Notes: generated by a model not told the origin, from the sequence alone. Shown: positions 6,150-13,980, counted from the first letter of the stretch. The stretch is 15,789 nucleotides of DNA from Thiopontia sp964344785 (GCA_964344785.1 CAYFOR010000066.1:1-15789); one strand, 5' to 3'. Translations and numbers: made by a program.

Positions 6150-7577
6150 ATGGGAAAGGAGATTACCGGGAGCCACTTCGACCAGCGGGATTTCCACCGC
6201 TTTGAACGGCTACTGCAACAGGAGACCGCATTGCTGGCATCCTGGTTTGACCAGGGCATGCTCGCATCCTCACCACCAGTGGTTGGCCTGGAGCTGGAGG
6301 CATGGCTACTGGATACAGCACTCCTGCCGGCCCCCTGCAACCAGCATTTCCTGACAGCACTGGACCGTGCCCTGGTTGTACCGGAACTGGCCAGTTTCAA
6401 TGTCGAAATCAACAACCATCCTCAGCCATTGACAGGAACCCCATTCTCCAGACTGCATGACGAATTGGAGCAGACCTGGGAACATGCCAGCCGGGTTGCC
6501 CGCTCGATTGACCGCCGACTGGCAATGATCGGTACACTGCCAACCATAGAAGAGCAGCACCTCTCACTGGACAACATCAGCAACCTGCAGCGCTACCGCG
6601 CGCTCAACGAGCAGGTGATGCGGATGCGGCAAGGGTATCCGTTACAGTTCTGCATTGAGGGAAACGAAACGCTGCTGCTGGAGCACAGGGATGTAATGAT
6701 GGAGGCCGCCGCCACCTCACTGCAGATCCATCTGCAGGTTCCGTTCGAACAATCCGTGGACGCCCTCAACAATGCCATTCGTCTATCAGCACCGATGGTC
6801 GCACTCTGTGCCAATGCCCCCTATCTGTTGGGTATGGACCTCTGGGATGACAGTCGCATTCCCCTGTTTGAGCAGGCCGTCAACGTCGATCCGCTCTGTC
6901 ATCGGCTGGGCGAGGGGCGTGTCAGCTTTGGAACCGGCTATGCAGAACAGAGCCTGTTCGAATTATTTCAGGAGAACCTCGACCACTATCCGATCATGCT
7001 GCCCATTGTCCAGGACGATACGATTGAACAGCTCAACCATCTGCTGCTCCATAACGGAACCATCTGGCGCTGGAACCGCCCACTGGTCGGTTTCGACCAA
7101 CAACACAATCCCCATCTGCGCATTGAACACCGGGTCGCCTCGGCCGGTCCGACACCGCTGGATGTCATCGCCAACACTCTCTTCTTCACCGGGGCACTGA
7201 TGGGAATGCTGAACCAACCGGATCGGGCCGCCCACCAACTGCCATTCGACACCGCCCGCAACAACTTCTATCATGCCGCCCGTTATGGGCTCGACAGCGC
7301 CATTATCTGGGGCGAACGCACCGTCTTCCTGCGGGAACTGCTACTACTGGAACTGGTTCCACTGGCCGCCTCCGGTCTTGAGCAAATGGAGATTGACCCT
7401 GCAGACTGGAAACCCTGGCTGGAGCTGATTGAAGAGCGTGTACACAGTGGCCGTAATGGTGCCTGCTGGCAGCGACAATGGGTATCCCACCATGGTGCAG
7501 ACTTCACCGGTCTGACCGAAGCCTATCTTCAATGGCAGGAGTCGGGAAACCCGGTTCATGAGTGGGGCATGCAGTGA
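6150..7577 (+). CDS. GCS2-family carboxylate-amine ligase (glutamate-cysteine ligase-like)
   Basis: This 475-aa protein belongs to the glutamate-cysteine ligase superfamily, whose members form an amide bond between a carboxylate and an amine using ATP. Visible family marks are GLELEAWLLD (46-55), FNVEINNHPQPL (83-94), the SLQIHLQVP segment, FGTGYAEQSLFELF, and RIEHRVASAGPTPLDVIA near the nucleotide/metal site. It is longer than YbdK-type enzymes, and its true amine substrate is unknown. I chose ATG 6150: the longer reading frame to GTG 6081 would be encoded by the ERIC element. No good ribosome site precedes 6150, perhaps because the ERIC insertion displaced it. Its stop overlaps the next gene by 4 nt (GTGA), so the two are probably translationally coupled. 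Confidence 0.82.
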   Translation: MGKEITGSHFDQRDFHRFERLLQQETALLASWFDQGMLASSPPVVGLELEAWLLDTALLPAPCNQHFLTALDRALVVPELASFNVEINNHPQPLTGTPFSRLHDELEQTWEHASRVARSIDRRLAMIGTLPTIEEQHLSLDNISNLQRYRALNEQVMRMRQGYPLQFCIEGNETLLLEHRDVMMEAAATSLQIHLQVPFEQSVDALNNAIRLSAPMVALCANAPYLLGMDLWDDSRIPLFEQAVNVDPLCHRLGEGRVSFGTGYAEQSLFELFQENLDHYPIMLPIVQDDTIEQLNHLLLHNGTIWRWNRPLVGFDQQHNPHLRIEHRVASAGPTPLDVIANTLFFTGALMGMLNQPDRAAHQLPFDTARNNFYHAARYGLDSAIIWGERTVFLRELLLLELVPLAASGLEQMEIDPADWKPWLELIEERVHSGRNGACWQRQWVSHHGADFTGLTEAYLQWQESGNPVHEWGMQ

Positions 7578-8590
7578 GCAGCACAAACCTGACCACGCTC
7601 CATGAACTGGATGATCGGCTGCTGGAGCTTGAGTCACACCAACTGCATACCCTGCTGGATGGCCCCACCTTGATCCACCTGCCGGGCAGAGAGGAGAAAC
7701 CACTCTTTGTCAGTGTACTACTCCATGGCAATGAGACCACCGGATGGGAAGCCCTGCGCGCTCTACTGAAACGTTACCGTGGAAAGACCCTGCCACGGGC
7801 GCTCTCATTTCTGATCGGCAATGTACAGGCCGCTGCAAAAGGGATGCGGCACCTGCCCGACCAACCCGACTACAACCGAATCTGGACCCCAGGTGAACTC
7901 CCCGAACAGAAGATGATGCAGTCCATCGTCGAGGAGATGGACCGGCGTGATCTCTTCGCCAGTATCGACATCCACAACAACACCGGGCGTAACCCACATT
8001 ATGGCTGCGTCAACCAGCTCACCCCCCCCTATCTCCACCTCGCCTCACTCTTCAGCACCACCGTGGTCTACTTCACCCAGCCCGATGGGGTACAGTCGAT
8101 GGCGATGTCCAATCTCTGTCCCGCCATTACCGTCGAGTGCGGTCAACCGGGACAGCCCCACGGGGTGAAACACGCCATACGTCTGCTCGATGAATGTCTC
8201 AATCTCCCCGAAGTACCGACCAATCCACTCCCACCGCACGCAATCCATCTGTTCCACACCGTGGCTACGGTGAAGATCCCGCACCATATCGAGATCAGCT
8301 TTGGTGGCCAGAAAGGGGACCTCTGCCTGCATGAAGACCTCGACCAGCTCAATTTCCGGGAGATTCCGGCCGGTACCCGCTTTGGTCAACTCTGCTCGGA
8401 CCACCTCAACCATATCGAGGTCTGGAGTGAATCGGGAGAAGATGTCGGTGACCATTTCTTCGAAGTGAAACATGGACAGCTACTCACCCGCAGACCGGTG
8501 ATGCCCTCCATGCTGACACGAGATATCGAGATCATTCGCCAGGACTGCCTCTGCTATCTGATGGAGCGATTCACCCACTCCATTTCCTGA
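7574..8590 (+). CDS. M14-type zinc hydrolase of the succinylglutamate desuccinylase/aspartoacylase group
   Basis: This 338-aa protein is predicted to be a zinc-dependent amide hydrolase or carboxypeptidase. The zinc ligands are visible as H51 and E54 in HGNETTG and H134 in SIDIHNNTG. N101-R102 in DYNRIW fits the substrate-carboxylate motif, and E188 in ITVECGQPG the general base. The C-terminal half looks like the beta-rich extension of AspA/AstE proteins. I chose GTG 7574, overlapping the ligase stop as GTGA; an in-frame GTG at 7562 is possible. Coupling to a GCS2 ligase suggests the pair acts on the same bond type, one making and the other cleaving an amide or gamma-glutamyl product, but no pathway gene is nearby to name it. 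AstE itself is unlikely without other arginine catabolism genes. Confidence 0.82.
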   Translation: MSSTNLTTLHELDDRLLELESHQLHTLLDGPTLIHLPGREEKPLFVSVLLHGNETTGWEALRALLKRYRGKTLPRALSFLIGNVQAAAKGMRHLPDQPDYNRIWTPGELPEQKMMQSIVEEMDRRDLFASIDIHNNTGRNPHYGCVNQLTPPYLHLASLFSTTVVYFTQPDGVQSMAMSNLCPAITVECGQPGQPHGVKHAIRLLDECLNLPEVPTNPLPPHAIHLFHTVATVKIPHHIEISFGGQKGDLCLHEDLDQLNFREIPAGTRFGQLCSDHLNHIEVWSESGEDVGDHFFEVKHGQLLTRRPVMPSMLTRDIEIIRQDCLCYLMERFTHSIS

Positions 8591-8626
8591 GTCGGCTCAG
8601 CTCCAATTCAACCATATCCTGACACT

Positions 8627-8654
8627 TTGGCCGCATTCATTTTACGCTTATAAT
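8627..8654 (+). promoter_or_regulatory. candidate promoter of the RelB/RelE pair
   Basis: TTGGCC (8627-8632), a 16-bp spacer and a perfect TATAAT (8649-8654) lie 45 bp upstream of the antitoxin ATG. Two ACACCA direct repeats (8656-8661 and 8668-8673, 12 bp apart) follow at the likely transcription start and could be antitoxin-binding half sites. Confidence 0.45.
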
Positions 8655-8699
8655 TACACCATTAATAACACCAAATTTAGCGCCCGCAAGGAACCATGC

Positions 8700-8945
8700 A
8701 TGAATCGGATACTCGCTACCACAACCGCCAGTGTGACAGAGCTGAAACGGAACTATGCCAGTGTACTGAAGGCCTCTGATGATGAGCCGGTCGCCATTCT
8801 CAACCACAACCGTCCAGAGGCATACCTGATACCGGCAGAGCACTATGAGAGGATGATGGCCTATATCGAGGATCTTGAAGATGCTCAGATCGTCAAGGAG
8901 CGCTCGGCAGGTCCATTTGTAAAGGTAACATTGGATGAGCTATGA
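8700..8945 (+). CDS. type II antitoxin, RelB/StbD (Phd/YefM-like) family
   Basis: This 81-aa antitoxin would bind and neutralise the RelE-type toxin encoded next to it and repress their shared promoter. The N-terminal part (ILATTTASVTELKRNYASVL) is the Phd/YefM-like DNA-binding and dimerisation segment, followed by the typical EPVAILNHNRPEAYLIPAE block (residues about 29-47). The acidic C-terminal tail is the usual toxin-wrapping region. ATG 8700 has AAGGAA at 8688-8693. The stop overlaps the toxin start by 11 bp, which keeps antitoxin translation ahead of the toxin. Confidence 0.88.
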   Translation: MNRILATTTASVTELKRNYASVLKASDDEPVAILNHNRPEAYLIPAEHYERMMAYIEDLEDAQIVKERSAGPFVKVTLDEL

Positions 8946-9219
8946 GCCCCAATTCCATGAACTGGCCTTGCAGGAGTGGAAGCGCCATGCCCCGGAAATA
9001 CAAAGGCAGTTCAAGAAAAAACTGGAAGAACGACTGATCAACCCGAGAGTACCTGCTGCAAAATTACGCAAAATGGAGGACTGCTACAAGATCAAACTAC
9101 GAAGCTCCGGTTATCGATTGATCTATCAGGTAGAGGATGAGATTCTGTATGTCTCTGTCATTGCTGTGGGTAAACGAGACCGAAGCAAGGTCTACCAGAA
9201 AGCAGAGCAGAGGCTTTAA
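8935..9219 (+). CDS. RelE/StbE-family mRNA interferase toxin
   Basis: This 94-aa toxin of the RelE/ParE fold is expected to cut mRNA in the ribosomal A site when free. It shows the family pattern: helical N-terminus (FHELALQEWKRHAPEIQRQF), then the beta core YKIKLRSSGYRLIYQV, ILYVSVIAVGKRDR and KVY. Conserved basic residues in the KLRSSGYR and GKRDRSKVY segments fit a RelE-like active surface and make it look intact. It starts at ATG 8935 inside the antitoxin gene. It is convergent with a VapBC pair, with 39 bp between the stops. Confidence 0.88.
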   Translation: MSYEPQFHELALQEWKRHAPEIQRQFKKKLEERLINPRVPAAKLRKMEDCYKIKLRSSGYRLIYQVEDEILYVSVIAVGKRDRSKVYQKAEQRL

Positions 9220-9258
9220 CCCCTAGCCCACTCTGACCAATGACTGTTGACAGGGGGA

Positions 9259-9660
9259 TTAATGGGCAGCCGTGATATTTCTAATGGGATAACAGTGTTC
9301 AATTGCCTGAAAATCCCGATCTTTGCTTAGCAGCTCATAGTTGTCGCGCAAGCACAACGCTGCAATCATGCAATCCACAGTTGAACGAATGGTTCTCCCC
9401 TTGCTACGGCAGGTACGATAGATTTCAGCAGCACGTTTGTAATCTACCAAGGTCAACTCCTGTGGCTGCTCGAATGCGGTCAGGAGGTTCGCAACCTTGT
9501 CTGCTTCCTTATTGTTGGGAAGCCCCAGCAGAATTTCTGTAACAATGATACCCGGCAAGTGAATGGACTCATTGTCTGCAATCGCCCTTCTGAGGCGATC
9601 AGCCTGCCAGCTTGGGTTTTGATTGAAATAATCAATCCAGACACTGGTATCCACAACCAT
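9259..9660 (-). CDS. vapC: VapC-family PIN-domain ribonuclease toxin
   Basis: This 133-aa PIN-domain toxin is expected to be a Mg-dependent RNase; known VapCs cut tRNA or rRNA. The acidic site is complete: D4 (VVDTSVWID), E42 (IIVTEILLG), D96 (STVDCMIA) and D114/D116 (SKDRDF). The length is normal and no disruption is visible. The ATG at 9660 follows the VapB stop by 4 bp, giving the usual antitoxin-first bicistron. The full acidic tetrad suggests an active toxin. Confidence 0.92.
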   Translation of the reverse strand: MVVDTSVWIDYFNQNPSWQADRLRRAIADNESIHLPGIIVTEILLGLPNNKEADKVANLLTAFEQPQELTLVDYKRAAEIYRTCRSKGRTIRSTVDCMIAALCLRDNYELLSKDRDFQAIEHCYPIRNITAAH

Positions 9661-9664
9661 CGGT

Positions 9665-9862
9665 TCAATTCCGGCTCTGACGCAGTTGATCCAGATCTCC
9701 CTGCCAGCGGACCTTACCCTCCAGCTTCAGCAGTGCCTCACGCTTCAGTTGGTTGGCATAGGCGGCCAAAGCACTGTTGACAGCATCTTTCTTGGTATTG
9801 AAGCGCCCCAAGGAGATTACCTGTTCCAACAGCTCATCCTGTAGTTCGATGTGTGTTCTCAT
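9665..9862 (-). CDS. vapB: VapB-family antitoxin
   Basis: This 65-aa antitoxin would neutralise VapC and autoregulate the pair. The N-terminus MRTHIELQDELLEQV followed by NTKKDAVNSALAAYANQLKR fits a ribbon-helix-helix DNA-binding domain (residues 1-40). The C-terminal WQGDLDQLRQSR is the common VapC-contacting tail (GxWxGDLD-like). It is the first gene of the pair, starting at ATG 9862. A 27-bp inverted repeat begins 24 bp upstream and is a likely binding site. Confidence 0.88.
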   Translation of the reverse strand: MRTHIELQDELLEQVISLGRFNTKKDAVNSALAAYANQLKREALLKLEGKVRWQGDLDQLRQSRN

Positions 9863-9885
9863 GGCAATAGATAGCTACATTTTTA

Positions 9886-9912
9886 TCACATAAAAGATAG
9901 CATATTATGTGA
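9886..9912. promoter_or_regulatory. candidate VapB operator
   Basis: Perfect 8-bp arms TCACATAA and TTATGTGA are separated by 11 bp, which places the half-sites two helical turns apart. The site lies upstream of vapB and also upstream of the rightward HIT gene, so it could influence both. Autorepression by binding paired half-sites is the rule for VapBC. The TGTGA/TCACA ends also resemble CRP half-sites, but the spacing is wrong for CRP. Confidence 0.5.
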
Positions 9913-10029
9913 CCAATTATACTATATGATCGGATATCAGCAACATGGCAACTCACCTCCAGTCATTGTCCTGGCATAATGGCCGAAATAAAGATATTCG
10001 CACTATTGTTGATAGGTCCGAGTGAACCA

Positions 10030-10392
10030 ATGGAATGCCCCTTCTGCAATCTAGAGTCAGCAGTGCTGGAAAACGATCTGGCCTACGCACGTTATGATCT
10101 CTACCCAGTGAACAAGGGCCACTTATTGATCATTCCTAAACGTCATTTCCCAGATTACTTCAAAACAACAGGAATGGAGAGAGATGCACTTTTTAATTTA
10201 GTCGATCAAGGCAAGATGTTACTTGATAGTGCATATACACCAGACGGTTACAATATTGGTATCAATTCAGGGGAGGCAGCAGGTCAAACAGTGATGCACC
10301 TCCATATTCACCTCATTCCCAGATTTCATGGTGATATGGAAGATCCACGAGGAGGTGTACGTGGAGTGATCCCTGAAAAGCAGCGTTATTGA
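10030..10392 (+). CDS. HIT-family nucleotide hydrolase/transferase
   Basis: This 120-aa histidine-triad protein belongs to a family that cleaves phosphoramidate or dinucleoside-type bonds on nucleotides. The triad HLHIHLIP is at residues 90-97, preceded by NIGINSGEAAGQTVMH. The N-terminus MECPFC and the tail DPRGGVRGVIPEKQRY are typical of bacterial HIT proteins that are often neighbours of, or fused to, helicase or restriction-type genes. I chose ATG 10030 because family members begin at the CPFC motif; an ATG at 9979 would add 17 unlikely residues. The stop is 4 bp before the SBD-like/DUF3883 gene, so the two form an operon. Substrate and role in defence are unknown. Confidence 0.9.
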   Translation: MECPFCNLESAVLENDLAYARYDLYPVNKGHLLIIPKRHFPDYFKTTGMERDALFNLVDQGKMLLDSAYTPDGYNIGINSGEAAGQTVMHLHIHLIPRFHGDMEDPRGGVRGVIPEKQRY

Positions 10393-10396
10393 TGCA

Positions 10397-11704
10397 ATGG
10401 GCCTGAGAGAGTACGAGCAACAGTTTACCCACCTGAACATCAACCGTTCAGCAGGGAAAAGCAGTCCACATAAAATGTGTATGCTGCTTGCCGTTGTGGA
10501 ACTGGTCAACAGTGGGCAAATCATCAGCAACCGAATCTATAATGACATACTGCTTAAACAGACATTCTCCAGATACTTTGACACGTATCGCTCAGAATCT
10601 GACAGAGATAACCCATATTTACCATTCTTTCATCTGCGTTCAGAGCCATTCTGGCACCATCAAGTCAAGACAGGCCGACAGCAAAAATATAACAACCTGA
10701 CAACAGCAGCAAATAATGGGGTCATTGATGACAATATCGCATATGCCTACTTGGATGATGAGTTGTTTGAATTGTTGCAGAATCAATATGCCAGTGACTA
10801 TCTTAAGGCAACACTTGAGTCATCACTGAATCAACAGCAACTCCGAGGCATTCTCGAACAAGAAAGAGGGTGGGACTGGCTGGAGTGCGAGGCAACGGTC
10901 ATCAGCTACTGTTCCATGCTGCAACAGGAACTGGCAGGTAAACGATACAATAAAGCCGAGCACCGCCGAAACCTACAACCACTGCTGAAAAATCGTTCCG
11001 AGCGCTCGATTGAATTCAAACACCAGAACATCAGTGCAATCCTGACAGAACTGGGATTTCCCTATATCAATGGCTACAAGCCCGCCTACAACTACCAAAA
11101 TCAACTGAAAGAAGTGGTGCAGATGTTCCTTGCAAGCAATTACCAAGGCATTGTTACAGAGTCAGAACAGTATGTAGAAACTGTACCTGATGAGAAACCA
11201 CAGATCGATTGGGATAGTGTGCTGGATGAGCCTCCAGAAATACAGAAGCAGCCAGCAAGAGTTGCTGAACCCAAAAGCTCCTATACACCACGCAAATATA
11301 ATTTTGTTGAAGGAGAAAAGCGTAACCGGCGGCTGGGCGAAGCAGGTGAACAATTTGTGTTGGAATATGAACGACACCGTATGCTGCGGAGTGGTCGAAA
11401 TGACTTGGTGGATGAGATTGAGTGGACCAGCAAGGAGCAGGGAGATGGTACTGGTTACGATATTCGCTCTTTCGATCCAGCCAGGGATGAAGAGCTATTT
11501 ATCGAAGTGAAAACGACCAATTCGGGCAAGTACCAGCCATTTATGATATCTGAAAATGAGGTAGCGTTCTCACGAGACAAGGCATCCCACTACGCTCTAT
11601 ACAGAGTATTTTCGTACAAGAGAGAGCCGAGGTTATTTAATCTATTTGGAAGAATAGATGAGCATGTAAGATTGATACCCAAAATGTACAGAGCAGAATT
11701 TTGA
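10397..11704 (+). CDS. SBD-like/DUF3883 putative defence nuclease
   Basis: This 435-aa protein has three apparent domains. Residues about 5-135 (HKMCMLLAVVELVNSG and NPYLPFFHLRSEPFWH) resemble the ScoMcrA-type sulfur-binding domain that recognises phosphorothioated DNA. Residues about 145-245 contain a conserved-looking block (EATVISYCSMLQQELAG; SIEFKHQNISAILTELG; INGYKPAYNYQ) seen by recollection in other restriction-like proteins. After a linker (255-300), residues about 308-425 match DUF3883, a PD-(D/E)XK-like domain. Its catalytic set is visible as D355 (GTGYDIRSF) and E370-x-K372 (FIEVKTT), with E315 upstream. The likely role is modified-DNA-dependent restriction or defence, with no helicase or HNH motif in the polypeptide. 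It is cotranscribed with the HIT gene. Codon use and A+T look richer than in the core genes downstream, consistent with transfer. Confidence 0.78.
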   Translation: MGLREYEQQFTHLNINRSAGKSSPHKMCMLLAVVELVNSGQIISNRIYNDILLKQTFSRYFDTYRSESDRDNPYLPFFHLRSEPFWHHQVKTGRQQKYNNLTTAANNGVIDDNIAYAYLDDELFELLQNQYASDYLKATLESSLNQQQLRGILEQERGWDWLECEATVISYCSMLQQELAGKRYNKAEHRRNLQPLLKNRSERSIEFKHQNISAILTELGFPYINGYKPAYNYQNQLKEVVQMFLASNYQGIVTESEQYVETVPDEKPQIDWDSVLDEPPEIQKQPARVAEPKSSYTPRKYNFVEGEKRNRRLGEAGEQFVLEYERHRMLRSGRNDLVDEIEWTSKEQGDGTGYDIRSFDPARDEELFIEVKTTNSGKYQPFMISENEVAFSRDKASHYALYRVFSYKREPRLFNLFGRIDEHVRLIPKMYRAEF

Positions 11705-11719
11705 AGAGAGCGGGCAGGC

Positions 11720-12583
11720 TCACTCAATATTCTGAACCTGCTCCCGCATCTGCTCGATCAACACCTTCATCTCCACAGAGATGCGTGTAGTCTCGATATA
11801 GGCCGACTTTGAGCCGAGGGTATTGGCCTCGCGGTGCAGCTCCTGCATCAGAAAATCGAGGCGGCGCCCTACTGCACCCCCCTTGTTGAGTATCCGCTCC
11901 ACCTCATCGATATGGGTCGACAGTCGATCCATCTCTTCGTCGATATCGAGCCGCTGTGCCTGCAGTGCAATCTCCTGCTCCAGACGGTTCTCATCCACCT
12001 GTTCCATGAACTCATCCAGACGCTCTCTCATCCGCTCTCTACTCAGCTCGATCACCTTGGGCATCTCGTGCTTGGCCTGTTCAACCAGTGGGCGCAGCGC
12101 ATCACAGCGTTGCTGAATCATCTCTTTCAACCGCTCTCCTTCTCTTGAGCGGGTTTCGACAAGCTCCTTCAGCGTTGACTCAAACAGCTCAAGCGCATGT
12201 CTCTGGATCATGGCCGTATCGACTGCATCTGCCTGAATCACGCCGGGCCAGGAGAGCACCTCCATCGGATTGACCCGGTCCGGGTTGTCGATCAGGTGGG
12301 CCACGGTCTTGGCTGTATGGGCCACTTGCTGCGCCAGTGCCTCATCGATCAGGATGTTATTGTTGCTCACCGAGGGGGAGAAACGCAGACTGCATTCCAC
12401 CTTGCCACGTCCCAGCTTTGATCGCCCAATCTCACGCGCCTTGTTCTCAATCGGCCGCATATCCTCCGGCAAGCGCAGGAACAGCTCCAGGTAGCGGTGG
12501 TTGACGGCACGCACCTCCCACACAAGGCTGCCCCACTCTGCCTGAAGGTCACTGCGCGCAAATGCGGTCATGCTCTGGATCAT
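11720..12583 (-). CDS. yicC: YicC/YloC-family endoribonuclease
   Basis: This 287-aa protein has the same length as E. coli YicC, a family with reported endoribonuclease activity on RNA. The N-terminus MIQSMTAFARSD...WEVRAVNHRYLE is diagnostic. The C-terminal DUF1732 segment ends in LDFLMQELHREANTLGSKS and VEMKVLIEQMREQVQNIE. The middle is long and helical. The ATG at 12583 has AAGG about 8-9 nt upstream. It is divergent from rph, as in E. coli and many gammaproteobacteria, and convergent with the DUF3883 gene with only 15 bp between stops, marking the right border of the accessory island. Confidence 0.96.
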   Translation of the reverse strand: MIQSMTAFARSDLQAEWGSLVWEVRAVNHRYLELFLRLPEDMRPIENKAREIGRSKLGRGKVECSLRFSPSVSNNNILIDEALAQQVAHTAKTVAHLIDNPDRVNPMEVLSWPGVIQADAVDTAMIQRHALELFESTLKELVETRSREGERLKEMIQQRCDALRPLVEQAKHEMPKVIELSRERMRERLDEFMEQVDENRLEQEIALQAQRLDIDEEMDRLSTHIDEVERILNKGGAVGRRLDFLMQELHREANTLGSKSAYIETTRISVEMKVLIEQMREQVQNIE

Positions 12584-12592
12584 CTTTATACC

Positions 12593-12620
12593 TTGTACTC
12601 GTAACGGTTAACTGGATAAT
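12593..12620 (+). promoter_or_regulatory. candidate rph promoter
   Basis: TTGTAC (12593-12598), a 16-bp spacer and GATAAT (12615-12620) lie 38 bp upstream of the rph ATG in the 75-bp gap between the divergent yicC and rph genes. The -10 is good (5/6) and the -35 poor (3/6). Confidence 0.35.
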
Positions 12621-12658
12621 GCGTGAGATTCAGGCGAGAGTATACAAGGAGTGTTGCA

Positions 12659-13375
12659 ATGCGACCCAGTAAAAGAGCAGCGGATCAGATGCGTTCGATC
12701 CGGATCACCCGAAACTACACCAAACATGCTGAAGGATCGGTACTGGTGGAGTTCGGTGATACCAAGGTGATCTGCACCGCATCGGTGGAGGAGCAGATTC
12801 CACGCTGGCTCAAGGGGCAGGGCAAGGGTTGGGTCACGGCAGAGTATGGCATGCTGCCCCGCTCCACCGGGAGTCGTATGGGACGCGAGGCGGCCCGCGG
12901 CAAACAGGGAGGGCGCACTATGGAGATTCAGCGACTGATTGGCCGCTCACTGCGCGCCGCCGTTGATCTGAAGAAGCTGGGGGAGCATCAGATCACCGTC
13001 GACTGCGATGTAATCCAGGCCGATGGCGGTACCCGCACCGCCTCCATCACCGGTGGATTTGTCGCCTTGTCTGATGCCATCCACCATATGATTGCCAGGA
13101 AAATGTTGAAGAAAAACCCGATTGTAACCTCGATCGCCTCGGTATCGGTTGGTGTCTATCAGGGTACACCGGTGCTGGACCTCGATTATGCCGAAGATTC
13201 CAGTGCCGAAACCGATATGAATGTGGTGATGAATGGCGAAGGTCAGTTCATTGAGGTGCAGGGCACTGCCGAAGAGGCCCCGTTCAGCATGGAGGAGATG
13301 CAGCAGATGCTGGCCCTGGCACAGCAGGGAATCGGCGAACTGATTAAGCAACAGAAGGAGGCGCTATCGTCATGA
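12659..13375 (+). CDS. rph: ribonuclease PH
   Basis: This 238-aa phosphorolytic 3'-5' exoribonuclease trims tRNA 3' ends and forms a hexamer. The length equals that of E. coli RNase PH. MRPSKRAADQMR at the start, GGRTMEIQRLIGRSLRA (84-100, phosphate/substrate side) and DCDVIQADGGTRTASITG (115-132) are diagnostic, and the acidic DLDYAEDSSAETDMNVV stretch carries the catalytic aspartates. I chose ATG 12659, which has AAGGAG 7 nt upstream; an in-frame start at 12623 would add 12 residues. The stop overlaps the rdgB start as ATGA, so it leads a coupled rph-rdgB-hemW operon. Confidence 0.97.
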   Translation: MRPSKRAADQMRSIRITRNYTKHAEGSVLVEFGDTKVICTASVEEQIPRWLKGQGKGWVTAEYGMLPRSTGSRMGREAARGKQGGRTMEIQRLIGRSLRAAVDLKKLGEHQITVDCDVIQADGGTRTASITGGFVALSDAIHHMIARKMLKKNPIVTSIASVSVGVYQGTPVLDLDYAEDSSAETDMNVVMNGEGQFIEVQGTAEEAPFSMEEMQQMLALAQQGIGELIKQQKEALSS

Positions 13376-13980
13376 ACGGATTCAATGGGCGCAAGGTGGT
13401 TTTGGCAACCGGCAACCAGGGAAAGGTACGGGAGCTGGGGGCACTGCTGGCCGATTTCGAGGTCGAGGTGGTGCCGCAGACCGAATTCAATGTGATTGAG
13501 GCGGAAGAGACCGGGCTGACCTTCGTGGAGAACGCCATCATCAAGGCTCGCAACGCATCGGCCCAGACCGGCATGCCCGCCATTGCCGATGATTCAGGCC
13601 TGGAGGTCGACTACCTCAACGGTGCACCGGGCATCTATTCTGCACGTTATGCCGGAGAGGGGGGCAATGATGGCGCCAACAACGTCAAACTACTGGCTGC
13701 ACTGGAGGAGGCCACTGAAGCCGAACGCACCGCCCGCTTTCAGTGTGTGATGGTCTATCTGCGTCACGAGAAGGACCCGGTCCCGCTGATTGCCCAGGGA
13801 AGCTGGGAGGGCCGTATCCTGACCACTCCACAGGGTGACAACGGTTTCGGCTATGATCCGGTCTTCCATGTGGAGAGCGAGGGATGTAGCTCTGCTGAGC
13901 TATCCCCCGAGGTAAAGAACCATCTGAGCCATCGCGGTCAGGCACTGCAGAAGCTGGTCAAACTATTACAAAGCCGCTGA
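13372..13980 (+). CDS. rdgB: XTP/dITP diphosphatase (RdgB/HAM1 family)
   Basis: This 202-aa house-cleaning pyrophosphatase removes dITP, XTP and similar deaminated purine nucleotides and releases PPi. The signatures present are ATGNQGKVREL (12-22), FVENAIIKAR (51-60), the catalytic ADDSGLEVD (72-80), GSWEGRI (143-149), GFGYDPVF (158-165) and SHRGQAL (186-192). The length is normal. It overlaps rph by 4 nt. Its stop TGA overlaps a CTG that appears to be the hemW start, forming CTGA. Confidence 0.97.
   Translation: MNGFNGRKVVLATGNQGKVRELGALLADFEVEVVPQTEFNVIEAEETGLTFVENAIIKARNASAQTGMPAIADDSGLEVDYLNGAPGIYSARYAGEGGNDGANNVKLLAALEEATEAERTARFQCVMVYLRHEKDPVPLIAQGSWEGRILTTPQGDNGFGYDPVFHVESEGCSSAELSPEVKNHLSHRGQALQKLVKLLQSR

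Noticed and set aside
8587..8600. CTGAG-TCGG-CTCAG hairpin after the M14 gene as a terminator
   Set aside because: The stem is only 5 bp, overlaps the stop codon and has no T-tract.
9979..10029. Earlier HIT start at ATG 9979
   Set aside because: HIT relatives begin at the MxCPFC motif and there is no ribosome site before 9979.
11709..11754. Imperfect inverted repeat (GCGGG/CCCGC with CAGG/CCTG) between the DUF3883 gene and yicC as a terminator
   Set aside because: It is bulged, has a long loop and no T-tract, and lies mostly inside yicC coding sequence.
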